Shown piece by piece: positions 35,139 through 48,531 of a stretch of 64,000 nt of DNA. Numbering within the stretch: position 1 is the first letter of the stretch; each line of letters opens with the position of its first letter. The translations under genes were made by a program, and so were the position numbers. The notes beneath the pieces were generated by a model that saw nothing but the letters and a program-made list of their open reading frames with translations, had not been told where the DNA came from and ran no database searches. The DNA comes from Rhizoctonia solani (lineage: Eukaryota > Basidiomycota > Agaricomycetes > Cantharellales > Ceratobasidiaceae): contig NC_057370.1 of assembly GCF_016906535.1 (NCBI RefSeq), forward strand, positions 3,162,001 to 3,226,000. Reading direction: 5' to 3'.

Positions 35139-38081
35139 ATGTCAGACTTTGCTGATCTGTGGAATAGCGTCACCCCCAGCGCAAGCAAACAGCCGGCCAA
35201 TCAATCTCTCGGTAGCCAACTGAATGCTGCGAGCAAGAGCACACTAGGGACTGGCTCCCAACCCGGCTCGCGGGCGCATACTCCCTCGTATTTCTCGAGT
35301 TCTGTCATATCACCACAACCTGTTGGTCAAGCTCAACGCCAGAACCCCAGCCTGACTGTTACTGGAATTTCGGCCAAATCACCCGCGTCGGCCAGATCCC
35401 CGCCAAGTGCAAGTGCGGGCGATGCGTTTGGGGACCTCTTTGCACTATCTGGCGCATCCCAAGCAAAGAATATGACAATTGCCGAACGTCAGGCTCAGGC
35501 AAACCAGGCTCAAGCCAAAGCCCAGGAACTCGCCAGAAAGGAACGGGAAAAAAACGGGGCATTCTGGGACCAGCTGGAATTTTCTACGTCTGGGAGATCC
35601 ACACCAATGAGCAATCCGAATCGCTCTACACCGTCTCTTGTACCTCAACCTCAGACCCAGGCCCCGCGAATAAATACCGAGCTCTTGGTCCCTTCGCGCG
35701 CATCTCCTCTACCATCATCCAAGCCAAGTGGGTCAGCTATAACACCCGCTTCCAATGCCGATATGTGGGACCTGGATTCTTTTCTTACCTCCAGCAAGCC
35801 TGTATCTCCAGCCCCTGCTTCGTCATCAGTTGTTTCCCCAGGGCCCAAGAGTGCCCAAACAAACCGTGATTTGTTTGACCTCTTAGACTCGACGCCGGCC
35901 ACAGGGCAAGGGAGTCCAAGTGTCTTAGGGAAAAACTCCCTAGAGCGTTCTGGGACCCCCGGCGATTTCGACTGGGGTGACCGGGAAGATGGTGACGATC
36001 TTTTGGGCGAATTGGGTAAACCTGTAGCACAGGCGCCTAATGAGGATCCAGTGCGTGTTTACTCTATTTTCACTAGTGACATAAAATAATCGGCGAGCCA
36101 TAGAGAACCGACGCCCAACCCACCCCGTCCAACCGTCATGAACAGGCACCTAAAAAGAGGCATGGGTCGCCTCCCCCGCATATTCTCGGTCAAATTGTCG
36201 AAATGGGATTCTCTGTTCAACAAGCCAAGGTAGCACTTGCTAACACATCCACTGGAACAGATGTCCAAGCAGCCCTCGAAGCGCTACTTGCTGCGGGCGT
36301 ACCGGATTCGAGGCAAGATCAGAGATCTAGCGAGGATGGTCTGGAGCGGTTTAGAGCTGAAGATGAAGCTGTGCGAGAACAGTATGAAATAGAGCGTCAA
36401 GGACGGCGTACAAGACCAACTCGTAATGCTGCACCTGAGCCAGCTAACGATGAACCAACACTACAGCTACAAGAAAGGGCGGATCAGCTTATGGCGCAGG
36501 CGTCTCTATTTGGATCTAGCATGTTGAATCGGGCCAACGCATTATGGAAAGAAGGTAAAGAAAAGGCGCTGAAAGCCTACGAAGAGCATGGTGCCGCTAG
36601 CACAAGCTCTGGGCGCTCCAGAGATTCTGCGCGTCCGGCATGGATGGCTGAAGCATCATCTCCCTCCCGAGATAACGATACTCGGATTCCGGAACATTCT
36701 GGGTTTCGGGACGACGGCTCGGATTCGGTTTTGCCTGCTCGGCCACAGCCCAAGCCGAGGCGATCAGCTCCAGATCGACAGATATCACAGCCGACGATCG
36801 TCACGACCGCTCCTTCTCGGCCAGCAGACAAACTCGCATCCTTATTTTCCGATACCACTACCTATGTTTCTCCTTCACGCCGAAAAGCACCGTCACATAC
36901 CCCCACACCCATTCAATCCTCGCCTGTAGAGCATCGCATAAAATCACCGGTCGTTCAACTTCGTACGCGTAACAACCCCACAGTCTCGGCGGATATACTT
37001 TCTGTAGTGCAAACACACAGAACTAAAGGCACTGATTCATTTAAACTGGGGCAATACGGTGTAGCCATTGAGTCATATACTGCTGCACTAGAGCTACTTC
37101 CAGAAGAACATCTCACCAGGATACCGCTTCTGAACAATCGAGCCGCCGCACGGTCCAAGATAGGTGATACTTCGGGAGCCACCGAGGACTGTACCGCTGT
37201 TCTGCAAGCGATCGGTGACGATTTTGATCCAGCAAGGGAAGCACCTGTTCCCGACGTGGATCTTAATGGAGCTTTTGTAAAGGCCTTGCGCCGCCGGGCC
37301 GAGATGCTGGAGAGCACCGAAAAGTGGAAACGGGCAAGGGAAGACTGGGAACGACTGGTCAAGGCGGGCGGAGCCTGGGCTGGAAGCAAAGCAAGTTCCG
37401 ATGGTGTGCAAGGCGCAGGGCGCTGCAAACGTATGGAAGACGGAGGTGGTGCCCCTGTCTCGAAGCCGCATGGTTCCGTCACCTCTACGAAACCAAAGCC
37501 ACGACCGAGACCAAGACCGGCACCTGCGAGGACGACCCCGTCGAATCCCGAGGACTCGGCAGTTCACCGTCTCAAGGTTGCGAATGCGGCCGCGGAAGCT
37601 GAGGGGGATCAAAAGCATGCACTCAAAGATAGTATTGACGCACGTGTTTTGGCATGGAAAGGAGGTTTGTCGCTGTTGTATGCTGCTCTGGCTTCTCATT
37701 CTGACTTTCATGTGTGTGAAAACAGGCAAAGAGAACAACATCCGGGCATTGATAGCATCCTTAGATACGATTCTATGGCCGGAGCTTGGATGGACCAAAG
37801 TTGGGTGCGCACATTCACGAAACCAGATAAGCTCAATCACTTATTTTTTTGGAGGCAGAATGCATGAACTCGTCATGCCGAACCAAGTCAAAATCAAATA
37901 CGTCAAGGCCATCGCCAAGGTACATCCAGATAAGGTTAGAAACACTCGTTGTGTGATCTTTGAAGCTACTAATACAACGTGCATACAGTTAAATACGGGC
38001 TCCACGACTGTGGAACAAAGGATGATAGCGAACAGTGTTTTTGGGGCGTTGAATGAGGCCTGGAATGCATTCCAACCATAG
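35139..38081 (+). CDS. Auxilin-like J-domain protein (Swa2 type)
   Basis: Cochaperone that recruits Hsp70 to clathrin coats and triggers uncoating. Five exons: 35139-36050, 36146-37664, 37726-37804, 37859-37934 and 37989-38081, totalling 893 codons in frame. N-terminal 300 aa: disordered, with short acidic DLF/WDL-type motifs (FGDLF, DMWDLDSF, RDLFDLLD) of the kind that bind clathrin and adaptors. Then a UBA domain (ILGQIVEMGFSVQQAKVAL), a basic/charged linker, TPR repeats (TKGTDSFKLGQYGVAIESY..NRAAARSKIGD), a Pro/Arg-rich stretch, and a C-terminal J domain with the essential HPD in KVHPDK, ending in FGALNEAWNAF. Domain order UBA-TPR-J matches yeast Swa2/auxilin. Confidence 0.94.
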
Positions 38082-38674
38082 GCGAATTCATCGCATATAC
38101 CTAGCCGCTGATGTCACGATGGGTGGTGTTTTATCTGGTCAATTTATAGATCCTGAATAGAATGGTATAGAAACAGAGTAGGATCTCCGCCAAACACATG
38201 AGGGTAGGGTCTATCAGGGCAACTCCACTCAGTTTGGTGTGTTGAACTGCAATAGACTTTCAGATTGGCGTGAAGAATACTCGAGTCACTAAAGCTTCGC
38301 ATTCAGTTAGGTGAACTATCACACATGCGATTCCTCATGGATTCTATGTTCTTCTATAAATGAATAAAGAGAGAGGGGCACTAAAACTACCAAACTGACG
38401 ACCGAAAATCACACCTTACGCACTCCCTACATTCAGTGAACCAGAATTGTTGTGATATCAATACAAATTACGCTACAGCTGACTTCGTTGAAACCGATTT
38501 CACGGACTAACAAAAACGGATTCGTACATGTTTCCACCTTGCATGACAGTTCGTTATTCAACTTAAAATGTGAACCACTTTTGCATGCAGCTAGATTAAC
38601 CATTTGTGGCGTTCCCCGCGAATGACACCTCAATGCATGCAGAAGGGCCTCGTTATTTGGTTTGTGAATGCCCA
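38082..38674. other. Convergent 3' flanks of auxilin and F-box copy B
   Basis: AT-rich spacer between convergent stop codons; no gene seen. Confidence 0.5.
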
Positions 38675-40144
38675 TTATTTGGTGACACTAGCTAACTTCT
38701 CGAAATTTCCTTCCTGATCGCGCGATATCCTATGCGTGCTCCACCCAATCCGTTTCTCTGAACAAAAGCTTGCCCATGAAACCAACGAAAGAGTGGGGAT
38801 CTCCCTTGCAAGAATCTCTATCGCCTCTGCTTCCACCGCCAATGTTGGCTCTCGGTATTGAATATTACATTCCTCGCAAGGCTCTTCCCAGACCTTTAAG
38901 CTGGCCCTTGACAAGCCGTCTAATCCAGTATGCTGTTGCAGATGGGTACCAATTGCTGCATGAGCGGTAAGGTATATCCCAATCTCTAACTCCCTCAAGT
39001 TCTTGACCCCCTTGAGCTCTCCAGCAACTGCAGACTAGACGGTCGAATTGTATTTGATTTCGCATTAAAGACGATACTCAAAGTGTGACTCACTGCATAC
39101 GCGGGGACCCCTTGGTCGCTAAAGTAGGAATCTGATTCGCCCTGTGGCAAATTTTTCCAGAACTTGCACTCCTGCCGGGTGAATAGGGTGCATCGTGAAA
39201 GGGTGAGCGACTGCAACAACGGGCACTGCTCTATTACTTGTCGAATGAAATATATATCTGGAGTGTGGGAGTCATACACCCTAAGTGTGCGCAAGGTAGC
39301 AGGCAGATAGACCTTTAATCGTCGGTAGAACATCTGTATAGGCTGGACAACTTCGGGCAAGGGATGAGTTGCATGGTCTCCTGGCTCATACAAATCCGCA
39401 GGTGGCGGGTCTAGGTGAGTGTCTGGGTTCGGTGGCTGGCTGATCTCACCCTCTTCGAAGCGTATATCCTGGTGACAATGAAGTTCAAGTTCTTCCAGAA
39501 AGTTTAGCCCCATAAATGTATGCTGAGGGGACCAATAAATATTGAATTCGTTTTTACACACCAAGTGTCTATAATTTATTAGTGGTTGAACTTCCCAGCA
39601 TCTCACGGCTATCTAACCTCACGTGAGTCATTAGGTTTATCCCATTGAATGTACCCATATTTAGGAGCTTTTCTAGATCAAATTGTTCTCGTAGTTTCAC
39701 TGAGTGTACCCAATATCTCAACGCCATTTTGCGGTGTAACTTGGAGACGCTACCGAGATTCCGGAGTAGATCCGCCTTGGGCCTACTCTTGTATATTGAA
39801 GACTCCTCAGAATGGCATCTAGCCACCAGGTCTACTGAGTGGAAGACGATGGAGAACCATATTTCCGGCGGAAAGAATCGTGTTGTACTGTTCTCTTGGG
39901 TCAAGCCTAATTCCCAACGCTAAATAACCAGAATTTTAACGGTATAAACTCACTCTGAGTTTTTGCCCTGTCCCTCATTGAATAGCTGATCATCCAAGTA
40001 GGAGTTTATCGCTTCGTTGGATTGATTGTCTCTCTCAGGTGCACTATTAGAGCTATTAGAGTCCATAAATCGACAGGAAGCCGGATCAACGGATTGCTTT
40101 GCCGTCGCTACCTCTCGCCGAGATACTCGAACTAAACGACTCAT
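38675..40144 (-). CDS. F-box-like/LRR protein (copy B), N-terminus uncertain
   Basis: Paralogue of the protein at 31.5-32.7 kb, inverted relative to it. Clear exons: 39618-39919 (FFPPEIWFSIVFHSVDLVAR, F-box-like), 39094-39568 (LRR-like, with LRTLRVYDSHTPDIYFIRQV and LTLSRCTLFTR) and 38675-39034 (ending near KRIGWSTHRISR). Introns are short and GT..AG. The one after GVPAYA is at the same codon position as in copy A. An upstream stretch (about 39954-40144, MDSNSSNSAPERDNQ) may be exon 1, but its obvious donor does not keep frame with the next exon, so the true start is unresolved. Likely role: substrate recognition, as for copy A. Copies A and B flank the auxilin gene. Confidence 0.65.
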
Positions 40145-43100
40145 TTTCTTCTAAATCAGCGTGTCCTCGAACTTGTTGATGAGCCACTTCTTCGAAAGAT
40201 GATGGAATTCAGGTGCCAAAGGATATGTCTGGCTCGGACTCAATGCACGGCTATTAGCTTATGAGTAAAATAACCTCCTAGTGAGTGATCGTTGGATGTC
40301 GAACACTATTTCTGAGCTGATGGAGGAGTTGGCAGAGAAAGATAGGTGATGAGCGCTGCTCGCTTCGAAATATATACTGGCCAAGATGTGGCGCTTATGC
40401 TGAATCATCCGCTTAAAGGGGTGTGGGTTATATGCGGAACGTCAAGGAAATCTGGCCACTACTTTCATAGATGCGCATCTCTATCCCATCCCCGTGTATA
40501 TTTTAGCTACACGTTCTGTGATTCTGGGAGTGGATGTTTGCGAAATAGGCCTAATGTAGATTTTCTGCACACTACGACTCAGCATGTACTAGAGAAACCA
40601 AAAGGAGTGCACACGCTCATACGCATGGCGTGCTCTTTACTCAAACTATAAGTAAGAAGTGATGGGTCGGTATTAATGACGCGTAAAATAGCACATGCTC
40701 TATTACTCTGTTTGTTCACCCTTGGACGTGCGTACTCTTACATGCCTCCGTGCGATGAATCTTGTTATCAGTTCTCTGTGACAGGTCTTGTATCCATCAT
40801 TAGTGCAATGCAACGTCATAGTGACGTTCATATTAGTTTTCACCAACAATATGAGGGTTAACACGTAATCAACTACCCGAGACGGATCGTGTTTATACCG
40901 GAATGAGCGCCAATGAGCCCAGCACGTCGAAAGCGCCGCACTCACGGCCGTACATGATTGTTTTGGTCTATCCTATGCCCATACATTTTTATAGGAATAG
41001 AGCGATGATCATGAGCTCGTGGCAGTGAAATATGAGCACTAGCAAACTATAGTTATGGCATACCTTAAAGCCGGAGCCGGATTACTGACAGCACTTCGGG
41101 TCAGCCCCGTGGAAGAGTGCGATCTAGACGTACTTGGACAGAAATTGACTGCACATTGGTGCAAGATTTGAACTCCGTAAATTAGCCTTAGAGAAGAGCT
41201 TCTTGCTCTTGAATTGTTTTTTTCCGCAAGAAGTTCGCTAAGACTATATTGATACCTTAGTCGAAGCTGCGAGCGCGTCTCATACTCAGGGCCCAGGTGG
41301 GCAATGACCTAAGTCTATGCGGCGCTAGAAGTGAAATGCACCAATCACCGCGTGTATGGCATTGGCGCCGTACCGACGAATGAAGGAAGGGAATCAAAGA
41401 GAACTTGGGCTGGGCAGGTCTGCTCATGCATGGCATCCAGTACGGGCGCCTAGTGTGCAGGAAGAGCGACTAGACATAAGTTATTCCAAATAAAGATATT
41501 AAAAGGATCGTGAGATAGCACGCAAGCTACGGAGAAGCCACGTTAGTTGATCATGACATCAAGCAAGATCCGAAAGTCATTGTTTTGTTGCAGTGGCTAT
41601 ATCAAGCAGTCGAGACAATGGTAGAGTGGCACCTCATTGTCTCGCTGGGAATAGCGCCAATTGCTTCTTTGTCTATAGGCTTACACGTTGCATTCAACGT
41701 GCTAGGAGCACGTACATTCAATGCAGAAACCACATTGGTGAGATCTATTGAATACTATTGACAGCGATAAATGAGCTGTACTATAATAAAGAGGAAAGAA
41801 TGAGCTGTACATGTGTCATATTTGATTGAATGGCCCAGGATTCCGGCCTATAGGGTTAACGCCATATGCCGATCGAATGATATCAAGTTTGCTATTCCTT
41901 GGGATGAATTGTATACATCCGCAATAACCGTTAGTTTGGAAGTCTGAATAGTTGGATCCCCTAGATGCTTGCGATACTTTCTCTTAGAGTCCACCAGGCT
42001 TCTCAGTAACAAGGCGGAGTAATAAATAAGTACCCAGGTTCGATAAAGCACATGTATTAACGATCATAACTAGAGCTTGAGTGAAGTCGCGTGTTCGTAA
42101 CTGAGTATTTTGAACCTAATGGACGAGACAAAAACTATTTCCTCAGCTAGATAACATAGGTCGTTCTAATAGGCGATCCGTAGATATTTCCAGAGACATG
42201 TTCATGTAACGGATTGAAACATTGCAACAGTGGGGTAGGTGATGGTCGTTGCTATAGGAAGTTAACATTTTAACCTTTCCGGGCCTCTGTAAATTGAATT
42301 GATTTCTCGTTCGTATACTAGTAGTTTAATTTTGGGCGGAAGGCTTTAGTTCCATGCTCCAATTGAGAGCCTGAATGAGCCCTACCCTCTATGTCATATA
42401 GGTATGAGAAACAACAAAACTGGTGCATGCGCTAGGGGGATGTCAAGAAAATTGGATGATCGCCACGAAACCATTGGTCCTCAAGAGTTGTAATGACAGC
42501 AACTATCCAGGAAGGCGGGCTCCATTCGTGTCAACCAGAGGATTCCAAGCGCCATATTCATACGAGAGAAGTTCCTGGAGTATCGCGGCGAGAAGCTTAC
42601 TAAGAGCGTTATCATTGAGTCAAGAATACTAGTGGGAATTCATGTTGCGAAGCGGAGTGATATCGTGCTAAGCCCATGGCGTACTGGTTTAGTTCAGATG
42701 TGGATATCAAGTGTATCCTAAACTGCTCGTCCTGTAAGAATATCCTTTCGAGAGTGACATGGAATATGTGTCTAGTTTGCACCGAGGGGAGGGGATAATG
42801 AGAAGCGCTGAGACTCATGGTGAAAAGGGCATCGTTATACAGGAGAGGCTTATGTAAAGATGCCAGGCGTCTCGCTGCCAATTTAGCTAGTGAGAAGCTG
42901 AAAACCAGTAGTAAGCACAGTTCTCGGCATTGAAAAGGCTCGAAATTATTTTGAGCTTGGTGAGTCCCTCATTATGTTTACTGTAGTTTTAATCGTTCCG
43001 GGTTCCAGGTACTATTGATCCACAGCGGGACTAATATTGCAGGTTCCAGAGACTCGATTCGTCCCAAAGGGGAGCTAGCGCTTACGGGCTACCTATTCGG

Positions 43101-43908
43101 TTTAACCAGGACATACCACCACACAGCCATGTCAGGGGTGTACATGTATACTGGTCGCTTGGGAGCAGCCATTCATTGGGTTGGTGCCTAAATATTTCCC
43201 GACCGTACGTTACTAACATCTGATTTGGGACGCCCGTTTAGGTAGACCATTGCTGAATCCCTGGCTCGCATTAGTATCGTGCAGAATAAGAGAGGTCCAC
43301 GGTGTTATCCTTGGCCTCAAATTGTTTATATAATAATAACCTACAAAAGCCTTCGAGGTTCGGGAGCACTCGAGAGCAACCCATGACTCTCCGTATGTTC
43401 GCAGAGGCTTGCGGGGCAACGCAGGAAATTTAGCCATCACGCACTTTACTCAACTCAGATAGATCAGTGTCACTTTAATCTCCCAAAATGGCATGAATGC
43501 CAGCTGATTAAGATATCGTGAAGCTCAGCAAGCTCGCGGAGAACCATGGGTGCTCCCAAGCGGTCGCAAACCCTGTCGGTTTTTATAGAGTACTAGTACA
43601 ATCAATCGAAATGAAGCTCAAAAATAAACCAAGCAAGGTTAGGTTAATCCACCTGCTCGAATATCGACCATATGACATGCCATATCCCAAATAAAACGGA
43701 GGGCCACACAAGATTAGGCCACAAGAATGTAGATGATCAGGTCGGTAAATTGTTACTTTCATAACCAAGATGATTCAACTTGAGCATGATTCAAGGCAAC
43801 AGCAAATGCCACCACAATTATCAATGGGCTATTTGGGACGCAATAGGAAAGGATGGCCGATATTAGCGGCAGAATATATATATATATATATTTGGTGATA
43901 TGAAAGAA
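40145..43908. other. Long intergenic region
   Basis: 3.8 kb of AT-rich DNA without a recognisable gene; short ORFs only. An (AT)n run lies at about 43874-43890, just downstream of the NACHT gene stop. Consistent with decayed repetitive DNA. Confidence 0.55.
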
Positions 43909-46900
43909 TTAAATCTTACAACCCTTTGACCACAATTGCCCAATCTGAGCCCCGTTAAAATTGAGCTTAAGATACCCATCTTGAGAGAACAGCACCGAAT
44001 TTCCGGGCCTCATCAAGACGGTTCGCAGGTCCGGAGGAACCCACACCAATCGGCGTAGTTGAGGTTTGCCTTCATGGTCTGTTTCTTGCTGGACCCATCC
44101 GTCTTTACCAAGAACCCAATCGTTATGTGGTAACGTGTTCTGTGCGATTCAAATGTTTGGGACATTAAGAGCCGGTGGTCAAACTTAGATGATAAAACTT
44201 ACCGTGGACCTGTGCGTCAGGATATCCCACACACGGATTACTGAATCATCAGAAGTAGATACTACTTGCATCCCGTTGGGTAAGTAAAAAACTGAGCGAA
44301 TAGAGTCTGTATGGCCACGTAGCAGTCCCGTTATTGGTTCCCCACTTCGAGCATCCCACACGCAGATGGTCTTGTCGTCAGAACCAGATACCATATGAGT
44401 ACCGTTGACCAAAAAATGTATCGAGGTGATGTTTCTCACGTGCATCTCGGGCGAACCAGGTATCAGATGTCCTGTCAAAGCATCCCGTATGCGGAGAACT
44501 TTATCAAACGAACCAGAGACAACTTGGGTACAATCAGGAGAGAAGGCCACGGTGTCGATTCGCTTAATACAGCCACCAATAACATGTAAAATCTCCCCCT
44601 TTTCTGCATCCCATACACGAACCACATCGTCAGCGGAGCCAGAGATAACCCGTTTGCTATCTGGGAAAAATTTAACTGTTAGGATAGGCTTCTCATGCCC
44701 TTCAAGCGGGCCAAGTATCATTTTCCCTTTTTTGGCATCCCATAAGCGAAGAGTTTTGTCTTTGGATCCTGAAACAATGGTATAGCCATTCGGAGAATAT
44801 GCGACCGAATTCACCCAGTCTGTGTGCCATTTGAACGGGCCAAATACGTGCTGCCCAGTCCGTGCTTCCCATATTCGTATTGTTTCATCATGAGACCCAG
44901 ATACGAAGTGTTCTCCATCAGGGGAGAAAGAAACCGAAACAACGTGGTCTCTATGCCCTTTCAACGGTCCGAGAGCCAGCTCCTTGCGTTCTAGGCCCCA
45001 TACGCATATAGTACGATCGGCAGCTCCAGATAATAGACGGGTACCGTCAGGGGAGATATCTAATGATTTAATTTGCTTGGTGTGCCCTGGAAGTGCCGTG
45101 AGCGTTTGTGTTCTTCGTGCGGTTTGAAGGTCCCATAGACAAACAAAGCCGTCCTTCGAGCCGGAAACTACTCGTGTGTTATCATGTGAGAATGCGACTG
45201 ACCGAACCAGATGAGAGTGATTTCTAAAGGGGCCAAAGGAAGTCTCTCCGGTGGTAGGGTCCCATACTCGTATGGTGCAATCATCAGAACCAGATGCGAC
45301 ATACGTTTCACGGCTTCCATGACTAGATACGGCAATACACCTGATGGCGCCCGTGTGGCCTGTGAACGGCCGGTGAAGAACCATGTTTCCTGTTTTGATA
45401 TCCCATGCCTTTATAGTGGAATCGACTGCGCCAGAATAAAGCGTGGCCTCATCGGATGAAAAAATAACAGACGTAACGTAGCTGCGGTGGACGAGTGGCT
45501 TTAGGACTTGATCCCTGCTTTGTGCGTTCCATACGCGGATTGACTCATCACCAGATCCCGAGGCAATTAGATTACCTGACGATGATATGGCAACTGATGT
45601 TATACATTTGCTGTGTCCGGCCAGTGGATCGAATATGGGTTGGCCGGACTGTGCGTCCCAGATACGAATTGTCTTGTCATTGGAACCCGAAATAATAAAC
45701 TTGTCGTCGGGAGAGAATATCACCGTCTCGATGCCTCTGCTGTGTCCTTTAATTGGGCCCAGCACACGTGACCAACTTTGGGTGTCCCAAACGGACACGG
45801 TTGCATCCTTGGAACCAGAGACTAAGCGGGTACCGTTGGAGGAGAAAGCAATAGAATGAACCTGCTCATTGTGTGCTTTGAATCTGGGTGCTATTGGCTG
45901 TAGGCTAAATGCATCAATAATATGTATAAATGCGTTGTATCCAATAGCAAGAGTTCTACTGTCGGGAGAGAGTGCGATTGATTGAATAGCGGCACCCATT
46001 GATTTACTAGTCACAAGTGCCAATTGTCGAAGATCCATGGCTGTACCTTCAATTCTTATCATCCCCTGCATTTGATTTGCGTAGCACCTGCTAATTGGGC
46101 TGGACTGTGGCCAGAATAGAAGCATCGAAATATATATGTGAGGGGTACTTTGAGATACTGGATGGCAAGCAAACGCAGTAGTAAAGCGCCATGCATCGTT
46201 TGCCAAATATCGGAGATCCTCGGTAGCGCCGTACCTCTTAGCTAAAGTTAGACTGGGAAAGAATTCCGAGTTATTTGTGCTTACCATTGACCATTCTTTT
46301 GCGCCGTATGCACATTCTACGGCAGCAGAGGACAGTTGACTGAGATTCATTACTTCTAGCCAAAGCAACAGTCTTGTAGACAAGAACTTCTGTATCCTTT
46401 CTCCGAGTTGTTCATTGGACGCCCCGAGAGTTGCACCCAGGTGACTCATCCAGAATTGACATGAATATCGAAGCTGTAGAGATATTCGTGTTGAAACTCG
46501 GTCCTGCATATCCTTGACGCCCTTATCCAATATATAAGACGTCTCGAGCTGGCATATGTTGAACGGTGGTGCAGCTTCTATACAATCAAAGCACAATCGA
46601 ACAAGGACACCGTGGTGGGTCGTCTCTTGGCAATGATAATTACCAGCTCGTTTTGAGTCGATCATATAGTCGTGGAACGATTTGTGGAGTATGTTAACCG
46701 ATTCAGATGGCCCCGTAATATGAAGCACGGACCATAATGATCTGAGAGCAGCATGGACTCGACTGGTGTTGTTCATCTTGAGTAACCCAGATAGTGCATC
46801 AATTGTAAGCGGTGCTCGGGAACATATAACTGTATGTAGAACTTGTATGAGGTCTTGTTTATCTTTATCCCTTAAACCTCGCTTGTTGAGCGCCGCTTGA

Positions 46901-48531
46901 AGAATAGTCGAATACAACTCATCGATTTCCCCGACTGCAGAGGTCTCCTGGTTCATAATATCTTTCAGCCGATCATGGGAGTTACAACCGAAGTCGCTGT
47001 AGCTGACATATCGGACGACTGTGGCAGCATAAATGAAAAGAACGCCGGCACGACGAGTCAGGGATTTCAGCTCTGAATCAGAGAGGTTCAAAGGAGCTAA
47101 TTCGGAGGCAAGATACGTCTTTATATCATCCCGCAACTCTTGGTGGTCCAACTCGTGTAGAATCATTCGCCAGACTAGGCCCCCAGGTTGCTTAGATATT
47201 TGCTCCCGTATCACCGGTTCGGGACGGCTGGAAATCAATAATTTAATTGGGAGATGGGGAGAACTTCTCAAGACCACGCCTAATAATTCCTCGGCGGCCT
47301 TCTGGTCCTCGCATTCATCAAGTGCGTCCATGACGACTATCATATTTGTGGGGAGTGACTCCCGGACCTCATTGAGAGGACCCAGAACAAGTTCGTTGAA
47401 TTGAATTTCAAGATTTCTAGTATGGGCGTCTGGATTTTTCTGAATAGCGCGAGACAAGGCGTATCGAAAGGGCTTTGAAAAACGCGCAAACTGATATGAG
47501 ATAGTGGGTATGATTAATCGGACATCTCGACATTCAGGCAACTCGTTTGAGCAGAAGAAGCTGGCTGCAAGGGCGTGGAGAGACCTCCCTGCTGGTCCAA
47601 GGCTTGGCATACGCTGTAAGCAATGGTCGTTTTTCCCGTCCCAGCCATACCATTCATCCAGAACACGGGCTCCGTGCTAGGTTCATACGCCCAGCCCAAT
47701 ATACGCGAGAGCACGGTGGTTCGGGTCCCATAGGTGCAGCCACGACGTTCGAGTTTGGTCGCTTCATAAGAGTTGTAATACGCGGAATGCGAGGGGTTCA
47801 AGTTTTGATACGGTCTTCCTGCAAGCAAGTGTTGGGTGAGGATGCAAGCTCTGGTGAGTAAGTGCCCTTACTTTCGTGTCTTCCTCGGCGCCCATCCGGG
47901 TGACCAGGCTCGACATAGTCTGATACCGAGCATAAGTTGTAACTCTTGTGTAAAGGACATGCCTCACCGATAACAGTTGTAGATTGGTTTGAATGCGACG
48001 ATAGCTTGCGAGTAGGCTTTCCCTATTGAATTCGGCTTCTCGATAACGCCCCGTGGATGTCTTGGCTTGTATCTCTGATATCCGGTTGAGTTCTTGCTGT
48101 AATGATCTTAATATGATCGCCATTAAAATTGCACCGAGACTCATGGAAGAAGCTGTGGACGTACTCGCACGTCTTGTCTAAAGATTTTGAGGCTATGGGG
48201 TCTGAGATGGATGAGAAATTATCTTGCAGATCCTTGACTATTCCTTCAAGCTGAATCCGTAGATCTTCATATTCTTGTTGATCTTGCGGAGTACTCTGCT
48301 GGATTCGATCAATAACACACGGTGTAGCGTATAGACTGAGCGTAATACCCTTCGTGCTTTGAAACATTCCGCCAACTCGTCGATAATCGCTTTCAGAGGC
48401 GCGCATGCACCGAGCATACCGCTCAGTTTCTCAAGACGAGCGCCAAGTTCGTTCCAGGGATCATTCCTGACTGGGATAGTACTCGTGCGCGGCCTAGTAA
48501 ACAAACGACGCCATGTTTTCTTGATAGCCAT
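43909..48531 (-). CDS. NACHT-WD40 NLR-type receptor
   Basis: STAND-class signalling ATPase, the fungal counterpart of NOD-like receptors. Start ATG at 48531 (MAIKKTWRRLF). Exons: 48349-48531, 48165-48298, 47872-48106, about 44213-47818 and 43909-44139. The N-terminal helical domain (about 200 aa) has no recognised effector fold. NACHT: Walker A GMAGTGKTTIAY (about 47660), Walker B VVMDALDECED (about 47320) and SFFCS. A helical linker contains the FHDYM motif (about 46670). About 14 WD40 repeats follow (about 45920 to 44215), enough for two seven-bladed propellers. The last exon gives the family-typical tail with WVPPDLR and LWSKG. Two faults: the frame slips by one base near 47584-47592, between Walker A and SFFCS, and the junction near 47820 does not keep frame. 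It may be a pseudogene or suffer from sequence errors. Such proteins mediate heterokaryon incompatibility in other fungi; ligand unknown. Confidence 0.88.
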
